DNA of 64,000 bases. Origin: JAJECS01 sp965198185 (GTDB taxonomy: Bacteria > Chloroflexota > UBA11872). The stretch covers positions 744,001 to 808,000 of the forward strand of contig CBDAOU010000002.1 of NCBI GenBank assembly GCA_965198185.1. The letters are read 5' to 3'. Of this stretch, positions 43,999 to 54,280 are shown in pieces. Below the pieces are notes generated by a model. It saw only the letters and a program-made list of their open reading frames with translations. It made no database searches and had not been told where the DNA came from. A program made the translations under genes and the position numbers. Within the stretch, counting starts at the first letter, position 1; each line of letters opens with the position of its first letter.

Positions 43999-46190
43999 CC
44001 GCGTGGCTCCGGCGGCGCCTCGCAAGCCGCTACCAAATCTCCACCCAATTGCTCCTCGGGATATGGGGCGCCGTCGCACTCACCGTCGCGGCGGGATTGG
44101 TGGGCTGGTTCTCCTTCAACCGCGTCGGCGACGAGCAGAGCCGCGTCAACGAAGGCAGCGTGCCCGAGCTGGCCGCCGCGTTCGGGGTCGCCGACTACAG
44201 CAGCACGCTGGTCGCCGCCGCTCCGCGGCTCACCACCGCCGCCACGCCTGAGGACGTGGCACGGGTCGCCGCCAGCATCGAAGAGGCGTACGGCGCTCTA
44301 GAGGCGCAGCTGGCCGTGCTCGAGCGCGGCGCGGCCGAAGACGAGCGGGTGCAGCGCATCCGCGCCCACGCCGACTCGCTGATCGCCAACATCGAGGCGA
44401 TCGAGGCGGACATGGCCCAGTTCTTCGACCTCTCCGAGCGCAGCGCCGCCCTGCGGCTCGAATTGGCGGAGCTGCGTTTTCGGCTGGACAGCGTCGTCAT
44501 TCCGGCGATCGACGACCAGTTTTTCTACGCCATGACGGGCTATCGCAGCCTGGGTGAGCCGCCGGCGCCGCGCAATGAGCACTTCTCGGAGACCGAATTC
44601 AGCAGCTACCGGCGTTTGGCCGAGATGCAGGCAGATGCCAGCATCGCGGAGCAGCTGCTCGCATCGGCCTCGATATTGTCCGAGCCCGCATTGCTGGAAG
44701 CGCTGCGCGAGCGCTTTGAGGCTGCCGCCCGTCGCATTCAACGCAATTTGGCGGCGCTCGAATCGGACGCGCTGCGCGCTGAAGTCGCGCCGGTCTTCGA
44801 CCAGTTGCTCGAACTTGGAATCGGCGAGGAGACCGGATTTGATTTGCTGGCCAGCGAACTCCAGCTGATCCAGCAGCAGCGCGACTTGCTGGCGAGCAAC
44901 CAGGAAATCACCGTGGACCTCATCGCGGAGGTGAATGGCCTGGTCAGCACGGCTGAGGCCAGCGTCGAGGAGGCCACGAGCGCCTCGACACAGGCCATCT
45001 TCACGGGCCGCGTCCTCCTGCTCGCCATTAGCGCCGTGAGCGTGACCGGCGCCGTTCTCATCGCGTGGCTCTTTGTTGGCCGCTTCATCTCCAGCCGGCT
45101 GCAGCAACTTTCAGATTGGATGCGCCGACTCGCCGGCGGCGACCTCGAAACGACGGTGGAACTCAGCGGTCGCGACGAGATTGCCGAGATGGCTGCCGCC
45201 CTCGAGGTTTTCCGTCAGCACGCACTGGAAATTCAGCGTCTGAACTTGGTCGAAAAGCTGGCGAACGAGCTCCAGAGCAAGAACGATCAGCTTGAAACCG
45301 CGCTTGGGGACCTTCAGCGCGCGCAGGACCAGATAGTCTCGCAGCAGAAGCTGGCGGCTCTGGGTGAGCTCACGGCCGGCGTGGCCCACGAAATCAAGAA
45401 TCCGCTGAACTTCGTCAAGAACTTCTCGGAGGTCTCGGGGGAGCTCATCGAGGAGCTCAGCGAGATCCTCGATGAGGGCGGTGAGACCTTGAGTGCCGAC
45501 GATCGAGAGCTTATCCAGGAGATCTCATCCGACCTCACCGATAATCTCGAGCGCATCCGCTCGCATGGAGACCGCGCCAACCACATCGTCCACGACATGC
45601 TGATGATGGGTCGTGGCGCCGGCGATCGGCAGTCCACCGACATCAACCGCCTGCTCGACGAGCACGCCCGACTGGCCTACCACAGCGCAAGGGCGACCGA
45701 TACGGACTTTCAGCTCGATCTCAAGCAAGACCTGGATCCCGAGGTCGGCGAGCTGGAGGTCGTTCCCCAGGACCTCGGTCGCGTATTCCTGAATATGGTG
45801 AGCAACGCCTGTTACGCCACCGATGAGAAACGCCGCGGCGGTGGAAACAGCGACGGTGAGACGTACTGGCCGACCCTATGGCTCGCGTCGCGGCGTGGCG
45901 CCGAACATATTGAGGTCAAAATAAAGGACAACGGCATGGGGATGCCTCCCGACGTCATCGAAAAGATCTTCAACCCGTTCTTCACCACCAAGCCCACCGA
46001 CCAGGGCACAGGCCTTGGGTTGGCCATTTCCAATGACATCGTGCGTCAGCATGGGGGCACCATTCGGGTCGAATCGGAGCCGGGCGAGTTCACCGAAATG
46101 ACGATTGCGATTCCCCTGAACCCTCCCGCCGCGGCCTTGGCCGGCGCTACGGAGGGCGACGGCGCGGCCACGGAGGCGCCAACCGTTTAG
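43995..46190 (+). CDS. Membrane sensor histidine kinase with HAMP domain
   Basis: 731 aa. Helix 1 (about 18-42), a long extracytoplasmic helical sensor (43-335) as in TorS-type kinases, helix 2 (338-362), HAMP (362-412), coiled coil, then HisKA with phospho-acceptor His465 (GVAHEIKNPLNF). Catalytic domain: N-box NMVSNACYATD, G1 DNGMGMPPD, F-box FNPFFTTKP, G2 GTGLGLAIS. It probably reads the adjacent binding protein and signals to the response regulator-phosphatase encoded upstream. Confidence 0.9.
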   Translation: MTAWLRRRLASRYQISTQLLLGIWGAVALTVAAGLVGWFSFNRVGDEQSRVNEGSVPELAAAFGVADYSSTLVAAAPRLTTAATPEDVARVAASIEEAYGALEAQLAVLERGAAEDERVQRIRAHADSLIANIEAIEADMAQFFDLSERSAALRLELAELRFRLDSVVIPAIDDQFFYAMTGYRSLGEPPAPRNEHFSETEFSSYRRLAEMQADASIAEQLLASASILSEPALLEALRERFEAAARRIQRNLAALESDALRAEVAPVFDQLLELGIGEETGFDLLASELQLIQQQRDLLASNQEITVDLIAEVNGLVSTAEASVEEATSASTQAIFTGRVLLLAISAVSVTGAVLIAWLFVGRFISSRLQQLSDWMRRLAGGDLETTVELSGRDEIAEMAAALEVFRQHALEIQRLNLVEKLANELQSKNDQLETALGDLQRAQDQIVSQQKLAALGELTAGVAHEIKNPLNFVKNFSEVSGELIEELSEILDEGGETLSADDRELIQEISSDLTDNLERIRSHGDRANHIVHDMLMMGRGAGDRQSTDINRLLDEHARLAYHSARATDTDFQLDLKQDLDPEVGELEVVPQDLGRVFLNMVSNACYATDEKRRGGGNSDGETYWPTLWLASRRGAEHIEVKIKDNGMGMPPDVIEKIFNPFFTTKPTDQGTGLGLAISNDIVRQHGGTIRVESEPGEFTEMTIAIPLNPPAAALAGATEGDGAATEAPTV

Positions 46191-46262
46191 GATTGGCGCC
46201 GCGAGCCAGACGCTCGTTTCGCGCCTATGCGTCGGCAGTGAGCGATAGGAGAAGGTGCCTCC

Positions 46263-46949
46263 GTGGCAGGTGCGCACTTCACAAACGACCTCTTCGGGTT
46301 CCTGCACGAGCTGCAACTGAACAACAACCGGGACTGGTTTCAGGCGAACAAGGCGAGATACCAGGCGGTTGTGCTGGAACCGATGACGGACTTCGTGGCG
46401 GACTTCGGCGGTTTCCTGCCAAGCATCAGTTCGCATTTCGTGGCGGACCCGCGCGCGCACGGCGGCTCGGTTTTCCGCATCTACCGAGACGTTCGCTTTT
46501 CGAAGGACAAGAGCCCCTACAAGACCCATGCCGCGGTGCACTTCCGCCACGAGACGGGACGCGAGGTTCATGGCCCGGGCTTCTATCTGCATCTGGCCCC
46601 GGGCGAGGTGTACGCCGGCGCGGGCATTTGGCGCCCGGATTCCAGGACCATGGCCAAGGTGCGGGATGCGATCGTCGCCGATCCTGCCGGATGGACCCGC
46701 GCGATTTCCGATCAGGAATTCGCGGCGGTGTTTTCGCTCGAGGGTGAGTCGCTGAAGCGGCCGCCGAGGGGCTACGACCCCGACCATCCCCTGATCGATG
46801 ACTTGAAGCGCAAGGACTTCGTGGCGGCAACCGAATTCAGCGAGGAAGACGCGGTCGCGCCGGATTTCATCGATACGTATGCCGACGCGTGCCGCAAGGC
46901 CACGCCTTTCATGGGGTTCTTGACCACCGCCGTGGGCCTGGCCTGGTAG
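46263..46949 (+). CDS. DUF2461/TIGR02453-family protein
   Basis: 228 aa from GTG 46263. NNNRDWFQANKARYQAVVLEP near the start, FRIYRDVRFSKDKSPYKTH in the middle and YLHLAPGEVYAGAGIWRP are the defining motifs of this conserved family of unknown function. No signal peptide. Starts 72 bp after the kinase gene. Confidence 0.88.
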   Translation: MAGAHFTNDLFGFLHELQLNNNRDWFQANKARYQAVVLEPMTDFVADFGGFLPSISSHFVADPRAHGGSVFRIYRDVRFSKDKSPYKTHAAVHFRHETGREVHGPGFYLHLAPGEVYAGAGIWRPDSRTMAKVRDAIVADPAGWTRAISDQEFAAVFSLEGESLKRPPRGYDPDHPLIDDLKRKDFVAATEFSEEDAVAPDFIDTYADACRKATPFMGFLTTAVGLAW

Positions 46950-47060
46950 CCGCGAACTTCTCAAGCACCGCGCACTAGCAGGGTGGCAAGATTAGGCTGC
47001 GGCCTGCGATCCGCGGCGTACGTGGCTCATTTGCGCCGCTTGGATGGCTGAGGCGTCATC

Positions 47061-48494
47061 GTGGATTTCGACACCTACGAACTCGACCCGTCGGTCTACG
47101 ACGAAATGTTCTGGCCCGACGGCACGCCGCGGGAACACTGCCGGCCGCTTTATGAAGCCCTGCGCGGGTTTTCCGCCGAAGAGCTGAGCGGCGTCTAGGA
47201 GCGTGCCACGCGCTCCTTTTCGCATGAGGGAATCTCGTTCACGGTCTACGGCGAGGCCGAAGCGCAGGAGCGAATTATCCCGATCGATTGCCTGCCACGG
47301 GTGCTTTCCGGCGACGATTGGCAGCTGATCGAATTCGGCCTCACCCAGCGCCTCACCGCTCTGAATCGCTTTCTGGAAGACGTCTACAAGGAGGCTCGGA
47401 TTGTGTCGGACGGCGTTATCCCGACCGACGTCGTCCGCGGCTGTCCGCAATACCGGATCGAAATGCGCGGGTTCTCGCCACCGCATGGCGTGTGGGTTGC
47501 CATTTGCGGCACCGATATCGTGCGCACGAACGACGGCTTTCTGGTGCTCGAAGACAATCTGCGCGTGCCGTCCGGCGTTTCTTACATGATTGCCAATCGG
47601 AAGGTGATCAAGGCCGGCTTGCGCCGCATCTATCGCAGCGCGCGAGTGCGCGAGGTGGAACACTATGGGCGCCTCTTGCAGGCCGCCCTGCGCGAGTTGG
47701 CGCCGGCAGATCGATCCTACCCGTGCATCGCTCTGCTGACGCCCGGGGTCTACAACGCAGCCTTCTACGAGCACATGTTTCTCGCCGGGGAGATCGGGGC
47801 GGAGCTTGTGGAAGGCCGCGACTTGGTCGTGAACGACGGCTATGTCTATATGTGCACGACCGCGGGGCTGCGCCGGGTTGACGTGATGTACCGGCGTGTC
47901 GACGACGACTTTTTGGATCCCCTGATATTCCGGCCCGACTCGCTTCTTGGGGTGCCTGGTCTGTTGCACGCCTACAGGCGCGGCAACGTCTCATTGGTGA
48001 ACGCCCCGGGAACCGGCATCGCGGACGACAAGAGCGTCTACGCCTATGTGCCTGAGATGATTCGCTACTACCTGGGCGAAGATCCGATCCTGGCGAACGT
48101 TGAAACCTATCTCTGCCGCCGACCCGAAGGCCTTGAATACACGCTCGACAACCTGGAAAACCTGGTGGTCAAGCGCGTTGGGGAATCCGGAGGTTACGGC
48201 ATGCTGGTGGGGCCGCACGCGACCCCTGCGGAGCGCGCCGCGTACGCCGATGAGGTGCGCGCCAATCCGGCGGACTTCATCGCGCAACCGGTTCTGGCGT
48301 TGTCACGTACTCCATGTCTAATTGAGGGCCGCTTCGAAGCACGGCATGTCGACCTGCGGCCGTTCGTGCTGCGTGGCCGCGAGACGCGCACCGTCCCCGG
48401 CGCGTTCTGCCGCGTGGCCCTGCGTCGGGGCAGCTTGGTGGTGAACTCAAGCCAGGGCGGCGGAGGCAAGAATCTCTGGGTTCTCGACGACTGA
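47061..48494 (+). pseudogene. Circularly permuted ATP-grasp protein (DUF404/DUF407) with premature TAG
   Basis: The frame opens at GTG 47061 (DFDTYELDPSVYDEMFWPDG) and reads the family sequence to FSAEELSGV, then TAG at 47196-47198, then ERATRSFSHEGISFTVYG. Homologues have a Gln or Lys there, so a single C-to-T or A-to-T change explains it. The remaining ~430 codons are intact, with RGFSPPHGVWVAICGTDIVR, LEDNLRVPSGVSYM and NLVVKRVGESGGYGMLVGP. Such proteins act in an uncharacterised peptide-modifying or ligase pathway together with alpha-E and transglutaminase proteins, found at 50143-51991. Truncated restart at an internal codon is possible. Confidence 0.75.
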
Positions 48495-48677
48495 GGGATG
48501 CCACTAGTGGTAGAGGCAGCGAGCTCCGAGACAGCCAGTGCGGCATCGCCGGATTGCGGGCTCCGAGTGGCGCACGTCGCGGGATCTCGCGTGCCGGCCG
48601 GGGAGGCCATCGTTAGCAATATTCTGTATCAATAACTACACTCACGCCGCCCAGCCGTCCGTAGCCGAAGGACCGCC

Positions 48678-50060
48678 ATGCGCGCGCTCGTGAGCCCTCT
48701 TGTCAGACCGTTTCCGCGACGCCTCGTGCTCATATTGGTCATGGCGCTCGCGATTCCGCTGCTTATACCGACCGTCGCGCGTGCCGCGGTGGCCGACGAG
48801 GTGACGTTCGTCTTCAACACGTTTGCGTTCCTGGTCTGGGGGGCGCTGGTGATGTTCATGTGTGCCGGATTCACCATGCTCGAGTCCGGCTCGGTGCGCA
48901 CTAAGAACGCCTCCATGATCTGCCTCAAGAACATCGGCCTTTACTCCATCGCCGGACTCGCGTATTTCATCATCGGCTACAACCTGATGTACGTGGATGT
49001 CGGCTCGGTCATCGGCTCGTTCGCTTTCCTCTACGGACCATCGAGCGATGAGATTGATCTGTTGGCCGGCGACGAAGGCGCGGTCTCCGGCGTGGTCGCC
49101 AACGGCCACTCCACCATGTCTGACTGGTTCTTCCAGATGGTCTTTGTCGCCACCGCCGCCTCGATCGTGTCGGGCGCTCTGGCCGAGCGGGTCAAGATGT
49201 GGTCGTTCTTCCTGTTCACCCTTTTGCTCACCGCCTTCATCTACCCCATCGTCGGCGCCTGGACCTGGGGCGGCGGCTGGCTGTCTGAGCTGGGATTCCA
49301 GGACTTTGCCGGCTCGACCATCGTGCACGGCGTCGGCGGCTGGGCGGCCCTCGCCGGCATCCTGGTCGTCGGCCCTCGGCTCGGCAAATACCGACAGGAT
49401 GGCAGCGCGCGGGCCACACCGCCCTCCAACATCCTGATCGTGACACTCGGCGTGTTTATTCTTTGGCTCGGTTGGTTTGGATTCAACGGCGGCTCGCAAT
49501 TGGCCTTGGGCAGCGCCTTCGACGCGGTCGCCATGAGCCATGTGCTCGTCAACACCAACCTGGCGGCGGCGGCTGGCGTCGTGGCCGCTATTGCCGTCTC
49601 GCGTCCGCTCATGGGGCGCACGGACCTGTTCGTTGGCCTCAACGGGGCCATCGCGGGGCTGGTTTCGATCACCGCTGGGCCTGATATCGTTGACCACTAT
49701 TGGGCCATCGTCATCGGCGCGATCGGCGCGATCGTATGTACCCTCGGGCTCAAGCTGTTGGAGAAGTTCAAGCTAGACGATGTCGTCGGGGCCGTTCCCG
49801 CCCACCTCTTCGCCGGCATCTGGGGAACCCTTGCCGCATCGATTGCCGCTGGCGCCAGCTTCGGCATTCAACTTGTCGGGGTGCTGGCCGTCGGCGCGTT
49901 CGTGTTCGGTGTCTCGTGGTTGGTGTGGCGCCTACTGGACCTGACGCTCAAGGTCCGTGTGTCGCGCCAAGTCGAGCAATTGGGCCAGGACGCCGGCGAG
50001 CTGGGCATCGAGGCGTATCCGGAATTCGTCCTCATGCCGGAGGAATTCGACGAGGACTAG
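48678..50060 (+). CDS. amt: Ammonium transporter
   Basis: 460 aa from ATG 48678. An N-terminal signal-like helix is followed by about eleven helices. Conserved Amt features: FMCAGFTMLESGSVRTKNA, the outer gate Phe in the FFQMVFVATAASIVSGALAE region, pore His residues in TIVHGVGGWAALAG, and VPAHLFAGIWGT. No PII (glnK) gene is adjacent. It lies between members of a broken ATP-grasp module and is itself intact. Confidence 0.92.
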   Translation: MRALVSPLVRPFPRRLVLILVMALAIPLLIPTVARAAVADEVTFVFNTFAFLVWGALVMFMCAGFTMLESGSVRTKNASMICLKNIGLYSIAGLAYFIIGYNLMYVDVGSVIGSFAFLYGPSSDEIDLLAGDEGAVSGVVANGHSTMSDWFFQMVFVATAASIVSGALAERVKMWSFFLFTLLLTAFIYPIVGAWTWGGGWLSELGFQDFAGSTIVHGVGGWAALAGILVVGPRLGKYRQDGSARATPPSNILIVTLGVFILWLGWFGFNGGSQLALGSAFDAVAMSHVLVNTNLAAAAGVVAAIAVSRPLMGRTDLFVGLNGAIAGLVSITAGPDIVDHYWAIVIGAIGAIVCTLGLKLLEKFKLDDVVGAVPAHLFAGIWGTLAASIAAGASFGIQLVGVLAVGAFVFGVSWLVWRLLDLTLKVRVSRQVEQLGQDAGELGIEAYPEFVLMPEEFDED

Positions 50061-50068
50061 TTCGCGTT

Positions 50069-50097
50069 GGCGCCCGCCGCCAGCAGCGGCGGGCGCC
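50069..50097 (+). terminator. Strong hairpin after amt
   Basis: GGCGCCCGCCGC (50069-50080) and GCGGCGGGCGCC (50086-50097) form a perfect 12-bp stem with loop CAGCA, starting 8 bp after the amt stop codon. No T-tract. Confidence 0.75.
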
Positions 50098-50142
50098 GGC
50101 CCGCTACGGTAACGCCATCGCGGTCTATGGGAGCTGAGCCAC

Positions 50143-51109
50143 ATGCTGGTGCGCAGTGCTCAGGGGCTCTACTGGATGAGCCGCTACTTGGAGCGCGCGC
50201 AGCGCCTGTGCCGGTTGCTCCAACTGCAGACGGAATCGCTCGTCGACCGCCCGGTTCGGGAAATCCACTTCGGCTGGAGCCGGATCTACGCGGTGTCAAC
50301 CGGCAGCCGCCGGCTGGGCGAATTGAGCTGCTCGGCAGCGACGACTACACCCTGGCCGACTCGTACACGTTGGCCGGGGACTTGACGTTTGAGCGATCCA
50401 ATCCCGACTCGGTGTGGAGCTGTTTCGACCGCGGTCGCGAAAACGCCCGGCAGATTCGCCAGTCCATCAGCACGCCGATGTGGACCCGACTAAACCTGGC
50501 CTACCTGCGACTCCAAGAGCTGGAGCTGCAAGACATCTGGGCGGTTTCGCCCGAGAGCTTCTACGCCGAAACGGTGGCGCAGATTGACACCTTCGTGGGC
50601 GTGGCCTCGGCCACGATGTACCGCGGCGAAGGCTGGCGCTTCATGCAGCTCGGGCGCTTTGTCGAGCGCGCCCAACTCCTGGCCGCGCTGCTCGTGGCGC
50701 AGCTCAATGCCGAACGGCATGTCGAAGAGGCTTCCGACGCCGACTGGACCGGCTTGTTGCGCCTCGGTCACGCCTTTGAGGTCTACAACCGTCGCTACAG
50801 CGTCGCCGTGCAGCCGCGTCAAGTGTTGGACTTGCTCGTCACGGAGCCTCGGCTTCCGGACTCGCTGTGCCGGTCGGTTGACCGGGCCGCGGAGGAGATT
50901 GCCGCGATCGGTCCAGGTCCCGACGCGCGCTCCAGCGGCGCCGTACAGCGCTTGGCTGGTCGAATCGGCGCCGTCATTCACCACCAATGGCCCGACCACG
51001 ACGACTGCCACGAGCTCCTCGAGCAAGTGAGCGCCGATTGCTTTGCGCTCACGATCAGGTTTCGGCCGCGTACTTCGACTATGCGATCGAAGACGCGCCG
51101 CTTCGCTGA
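50143..51109 (+). pseudogene. Alpha-E domain (DUF403) protein, frameshifted
   Basis: ATG 50143 opens LVRSAQGLYWMSRYLERAQR, the family start, and HFGWSRIYAVSTG. Near 50308 the coding frame changes to one reading LLGSDDYTLADSYTLAGDLT, SVWSCFDRGRENARQIRQSI and FVERAQLLAALLVAQL. Near 51045 it changes again to HDQVSAAYFDYAIEDAPLR, ending at TGA 51107-51109. Two indels are therefore required. Partner of ATP-grasp and transglutaminase-like genes in a widely conserved module. Confidence 0.75.
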
Positions 51110-51113
51110 GCCG

Positions 51114-51991
51114 ATGGGTGCTCCGGCGTCGTTCGACATCGAGCACATCACTCGCTACCACTACTCGTCGCCCGTGAGTGGTTGTGTGATGACCCTGTGC
51201 CTCGAGCCGCGTCACGACGCCGGCCAGCGGCTCCTGCGATTCGAGATCGAATCCGATCCTCCGGCCCCGTGAACGCAGAGGCGGACAGTTTCGGCAACAC
51301 GAAGCACGTCCTCAACATCCACCGGGAGCACCGAGCCCTCACAATCACCGCCCGCTCCGCCGTGGAGCAAATGCCGCCAGCCACGCTGCCGGAGTCTCTT
51401 CGCGACGACGCGTGGGCCGAGATTCGTCAATGGCAGGGTTCATTCACGCTTTGGGACTTCACACAGCCCAGCGCCCTGACCCGACATTCCCCGGCCCTGG
51501 CTGCATTCGTGGACCGACTTGGGATCGAGCCGGTCGGCGATCCGCTGCATGCGCTGCAACGGCTGTCGAGCACGCTCTACGGCAGCTTCGAATACGTCCC
51601 CGGGAGCACGTCGGCGGTGTCGCCGGTGGACCACATCCTGGAAACCGGTCGCGGCGTCTGCCAGGACTACGCCCATGCCATGATCGCGATTGCGCGCTCC
51701 TGGGGCGTTCCCGCTCGCTATGTGTCCGGCTACCTCCATATCGCCGATCCGGACCGAGCCGACGATCCATTGCCGCAGACAGCCAGCCATGCCTGGGTCG
51801 AGTGCAAGCTGCCCGAGCTTGGCTGGGTTGGCTTTGACGCCACCAACGACAGCCTCGCCGGACAAGGCCACATACGGCTGGCGGTTGGTCGGGACTATGG
51901 CGACGTGGCCCCGACCAGCGGGATTCTTCGCGGTGGCGGCGAAAGCCGGATTGAGGTCGAAGTCCAGGTGCGTGCCATCCCGCCAGGATGA
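51114..51991 (+). pseudogene. Transglutaminase-like protein, frameshifted
   Basis: ATG 51114 opens FDIEHITRYHYSSPVSGCVM, the Bact_transglu_N start. At about 51268 one base is missing, so that reading frame stops at TGA 51270-51272. The adjacent frame continues NAEADSFGNTKHVLNI and carries the catalytic triad: Cys in GRGVCQDYAHAMI, His in TASHAWVECKL and Asp in VGFDATND. The full protein would be about 290 aa. Third broken gene of the same module. Confidence 0.78.
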
Positions 51992-52054
51992 CGAGTTCCG
52001 CGCCAATGCCCCGCGCCGGATCCGTCTCGCCGCGGCTGGTTCGTAGAATTGGCC

Positions 52055-54280
52055 ATGCAGCAGCAGCAGCCCTCCGACGCGCTCTCGGAACGAGACGAGC
52101 GATCGACTGACGGGCTGAATCCAGAGCAACGGACCGCGGTCGAACACGTCATGGGTCCGCTGCTCGTCTTTGCCGGCGCCGGTACGGGCAAGACGCGCGT
52201 GATTACCCATCGCGTGGCCGAGCTTGTCGCGCACGGGGTGGCCCCGTGGCACATCCTCGCCGTCACGTTCACCAACAAGGCGGCGAACGAGATGCGCGAC
52301 CGAATCGTGCAACTGGTGGGGCCTTCGGCGGGTGGCGTCAACGTCGGCACCTTCCACAGTCAGAGCCTGCGGATTCTGCGCCGCGACTTCCACCGCATCG
52401 GCTGGGAATCGGACTTCTCGATCTACGACGGGACCGATCAACTGCGGGCCGTCAAGCAGGCCATGTCGGACCTGGATATGCCGCTTAACACCATCAGCCC
52501 ACAGGCCGTGCGCAATGAAATCTCCCGCGCCAAGGACGAGCTTGCGACCCCGCACGAATATGCCGAGCGCGCCGAGGGGTTTTTCCAGGAAACGACCGCC
52601 ACGATCTATCACCGCTATCAGCGGTTGCTGCGCGACGCGCAGGCGGTCGACTTCGGCGACATGATTGCGTACGCCGTTCGCATTCTGCGGGAGTCGCCCG
52701 AAGCGCGGGCGGCGTATCACGACCGATTCCGCTTCATCCTGGTCGACGAATACCAGGACACGAACCGCGCGCAGTACTACCTCATCCGCGAGCTGGCCGC
52801 CGGCCACGGCAACGTGTGTGTGGTAGGCGATGACGATCAGAGCATCTACTCGTGGCGGGGCGCCGACATTCGCAACATCCTGGAATTCGAGCAGCAATTT
52901 TCCGCGGCGTCGGTGGTTCGGCTGGAGCGCAACTATCGGTCGACCAAGCGGATTCTGGCGGCGGCGAACGAGGTGATCTCGAAACTCACCAGGCGTGCTC
53001 CCAAGACGCTGTGGACGGACCGGGATGAAGGCCATGCATTGGGCGTCATCGAAGCCCATGACGAGGAAGACGAAGCGCGCCAAGTCCTTGAAGTCGTTCG
53101 CAAGTTAAGCGCCGATCAACAGGTGGCCCGGCGCGACATCGCGATCATGTACCGCACGAACGCTCAGTCCCGGGCGTTCGAGGAGCTGTTCGTGCGGCTG
53201 GGGGTTCCGTACCAACTGGTCGGTGCGACTGAGTTCTACAACCGCAAGGAGGTGCGCGATGTCCTGGCGTACCTGCGCGCGGTGGCCAATCCGCGCGACC
53301 TGCTCAGCTTCGAGCGCATTGCCAACGTTCCCCGGCGCGGCATCGGCGCCACCACGTTGAAGAGCCTCCGCACGTGGGCCGAGCAGACGGGCCTGGCGCC
53401 GGGCGAGCTGGCGCGCTGGCTGGCGCAGCAGGCCGAGTCGCCCGACGCCGTGGAGGCGGAAGTGCCGCTCGCCGCCCGGGCCCGCCGCGCGGTCACTGAG
53501 TTGGGTCGGGTGATGCGCAAGCTCGACATGGTGGCCGCCGAGCTGCCGGTCGGCAGCCTCATCAACGCCGTCGTGCAAGAAACCGGGTATGACGACGTGC
53601 TGGACAACGACCCGGAGCGTTCGGAAGAGCGCTGGGAAAACGTGGTGGAGCTGGCCGCCGCCGCCGGCAAGTACGACGAGTTCGAGCCACGCGAAGGGCT
53701 ACAGCGCTTTCTCTATGAAGCGGCGCTGGTTTCCGAGGTTGACAACCTGGCCGAGCAGTCCGAAGCGATCACCATGCTCACGTTCCACGCCGCAAAGGGG
53801 TTGGAGTTTGGCGTGGTGTTCATGACGGGAATGGAGGAAGAGCTGTTCCCCCACATCAGGTCCCAGGACGACCCAGACCAGATGGAGGAAGAGCGGCGGC
53901 TCGCCTATGTCGGCATCACCAGGGCCGAGGATCGGCTCTTCATCTCCTATGCGCGTTTCCGCTCGGGCTGGGGCACGCCGGTACGCTTTCCGTCGCGCTT
54001 CCTGAACGACATTCCGCAGGAGCTTCTTGTGTACGAGCGCCGCCTGAGCGAGCAGCCCGGCCTGCCGTCCGTCGCGCCGTTGACGCCGCCGACTGAACCG
54101 CAGGCGCCGACGGAGCGAACTTTCCGGGACGGGCAGAAGGTGCGGCACCGAGTGTTCGGCGACGGCCTGGTCGTGGCCGGAAAGATCACGCGTTTCGATG
54201 AAGAGGTGTCGGTGATGTTCGAGACGGCGGGCCTCAAGCACCTGGCGGTGAACCTTGCCAACCTGGAGGCTCTCAACTGA
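52055..54280 (+). CDS. pcrA: UvrD/PcrA-type superfamily 1 DNA helicase
   Basis: 741 aa from ATG 52055 (an in-frame TTG lies 6 bp upstream). All SF1A motifs are present: Q-motif LNPEQRTAV, Walker A GAGTGKT, TFTNKAANEMRDRI, FGDMIAYAV, motif II ILVDEYQDTN, motif III VVGDDDQSIYSWRGAD, motif IV VRLERNYRS, motif V TFHAAKGLEF and motif VI RRLAYVGITRAEDRL. The C-terminal Tudor-like segment GQKVRHRVFGDGLVV is typical of PcrA. A 3'-5' helicase in repair and replication-fork clearance. Heads a unit with a HAD phosphatase and a DNA ligase. Confidence 0.93.
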   Translation: MQQQQPSDALSERDERSTDGLNPEQRTAVEHVMGPLLVFAGAGTGKTRVITHRVAELVAHGVAPWHILAVTFTNKAANEMRDRIVQLVGPSAGGVNVGTFHSQSLRILRRDFHRIGWESDFSIYDGTDQLRAVKQAMSDLDMPLNTISPQAVRNEISRAKDELATPHEYAERAEGFFQETTATIYHRYQRLLRDAQAVDFGDMIAYAVRILRESPEARAAYHDRFRFILVDEYQDTNRAQYYLIRELAAGHGNVCVVGDDDQSIYSWRGADIRNILEFEQQFSAASVVRLERNYRSTKRILAAANEVISKLTRRAPKTLWTDRDEGHALGVIEAHDEEDEARQVLEVVRKLSADQQVARRDIAIMYRTNAQSRAFEELFVRLGVPYQLVGATEFYNRKEVRDVLAYLRAVANPRDLLSFERIANVPRRGIGATTLKSLRTWAEQTGLAPGELARWLAQQAESPDAVEAEVPLAARARRAVTELGRVMRKLDMVAAELPVGSLINAVVQETGYDDVLDNDPERSEERWENVVELAAAAGKYDEFEPREGLQRFLYEAALVSEVDNLAEQSEAITMLTFHAAKGLEFGVVFMTGMEEELFPHIRSQDDPDQMEEERRLAYVGITRAEDRLFISYARFRSGWGTPVRFPSRFLNDIPQELLVYERRLSEQPGLPSVAPLTPPTEPQAPTERTFRDGQKVRHRVFGDGLVVAGKITRFDEEVSVMFETAGLKHLAVNLANLEALN

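Noticed and set aside
47196..47198. Amber codon in the ATP-grasp gene as possible recoding (pyrrolysine)
   Set aside because: The position is not catalytic, homologues have an ordinary residue there, and neighbouring genes of the module are also broken; a nonsense mutation is simpler.
46992..47969. Minus-strand frame of 325 codons opposite the ATP-grasp gene
   Set aside because: The plus strand matches the ATP-grasp family on both sides of the TAG; the minus frame has no motif.
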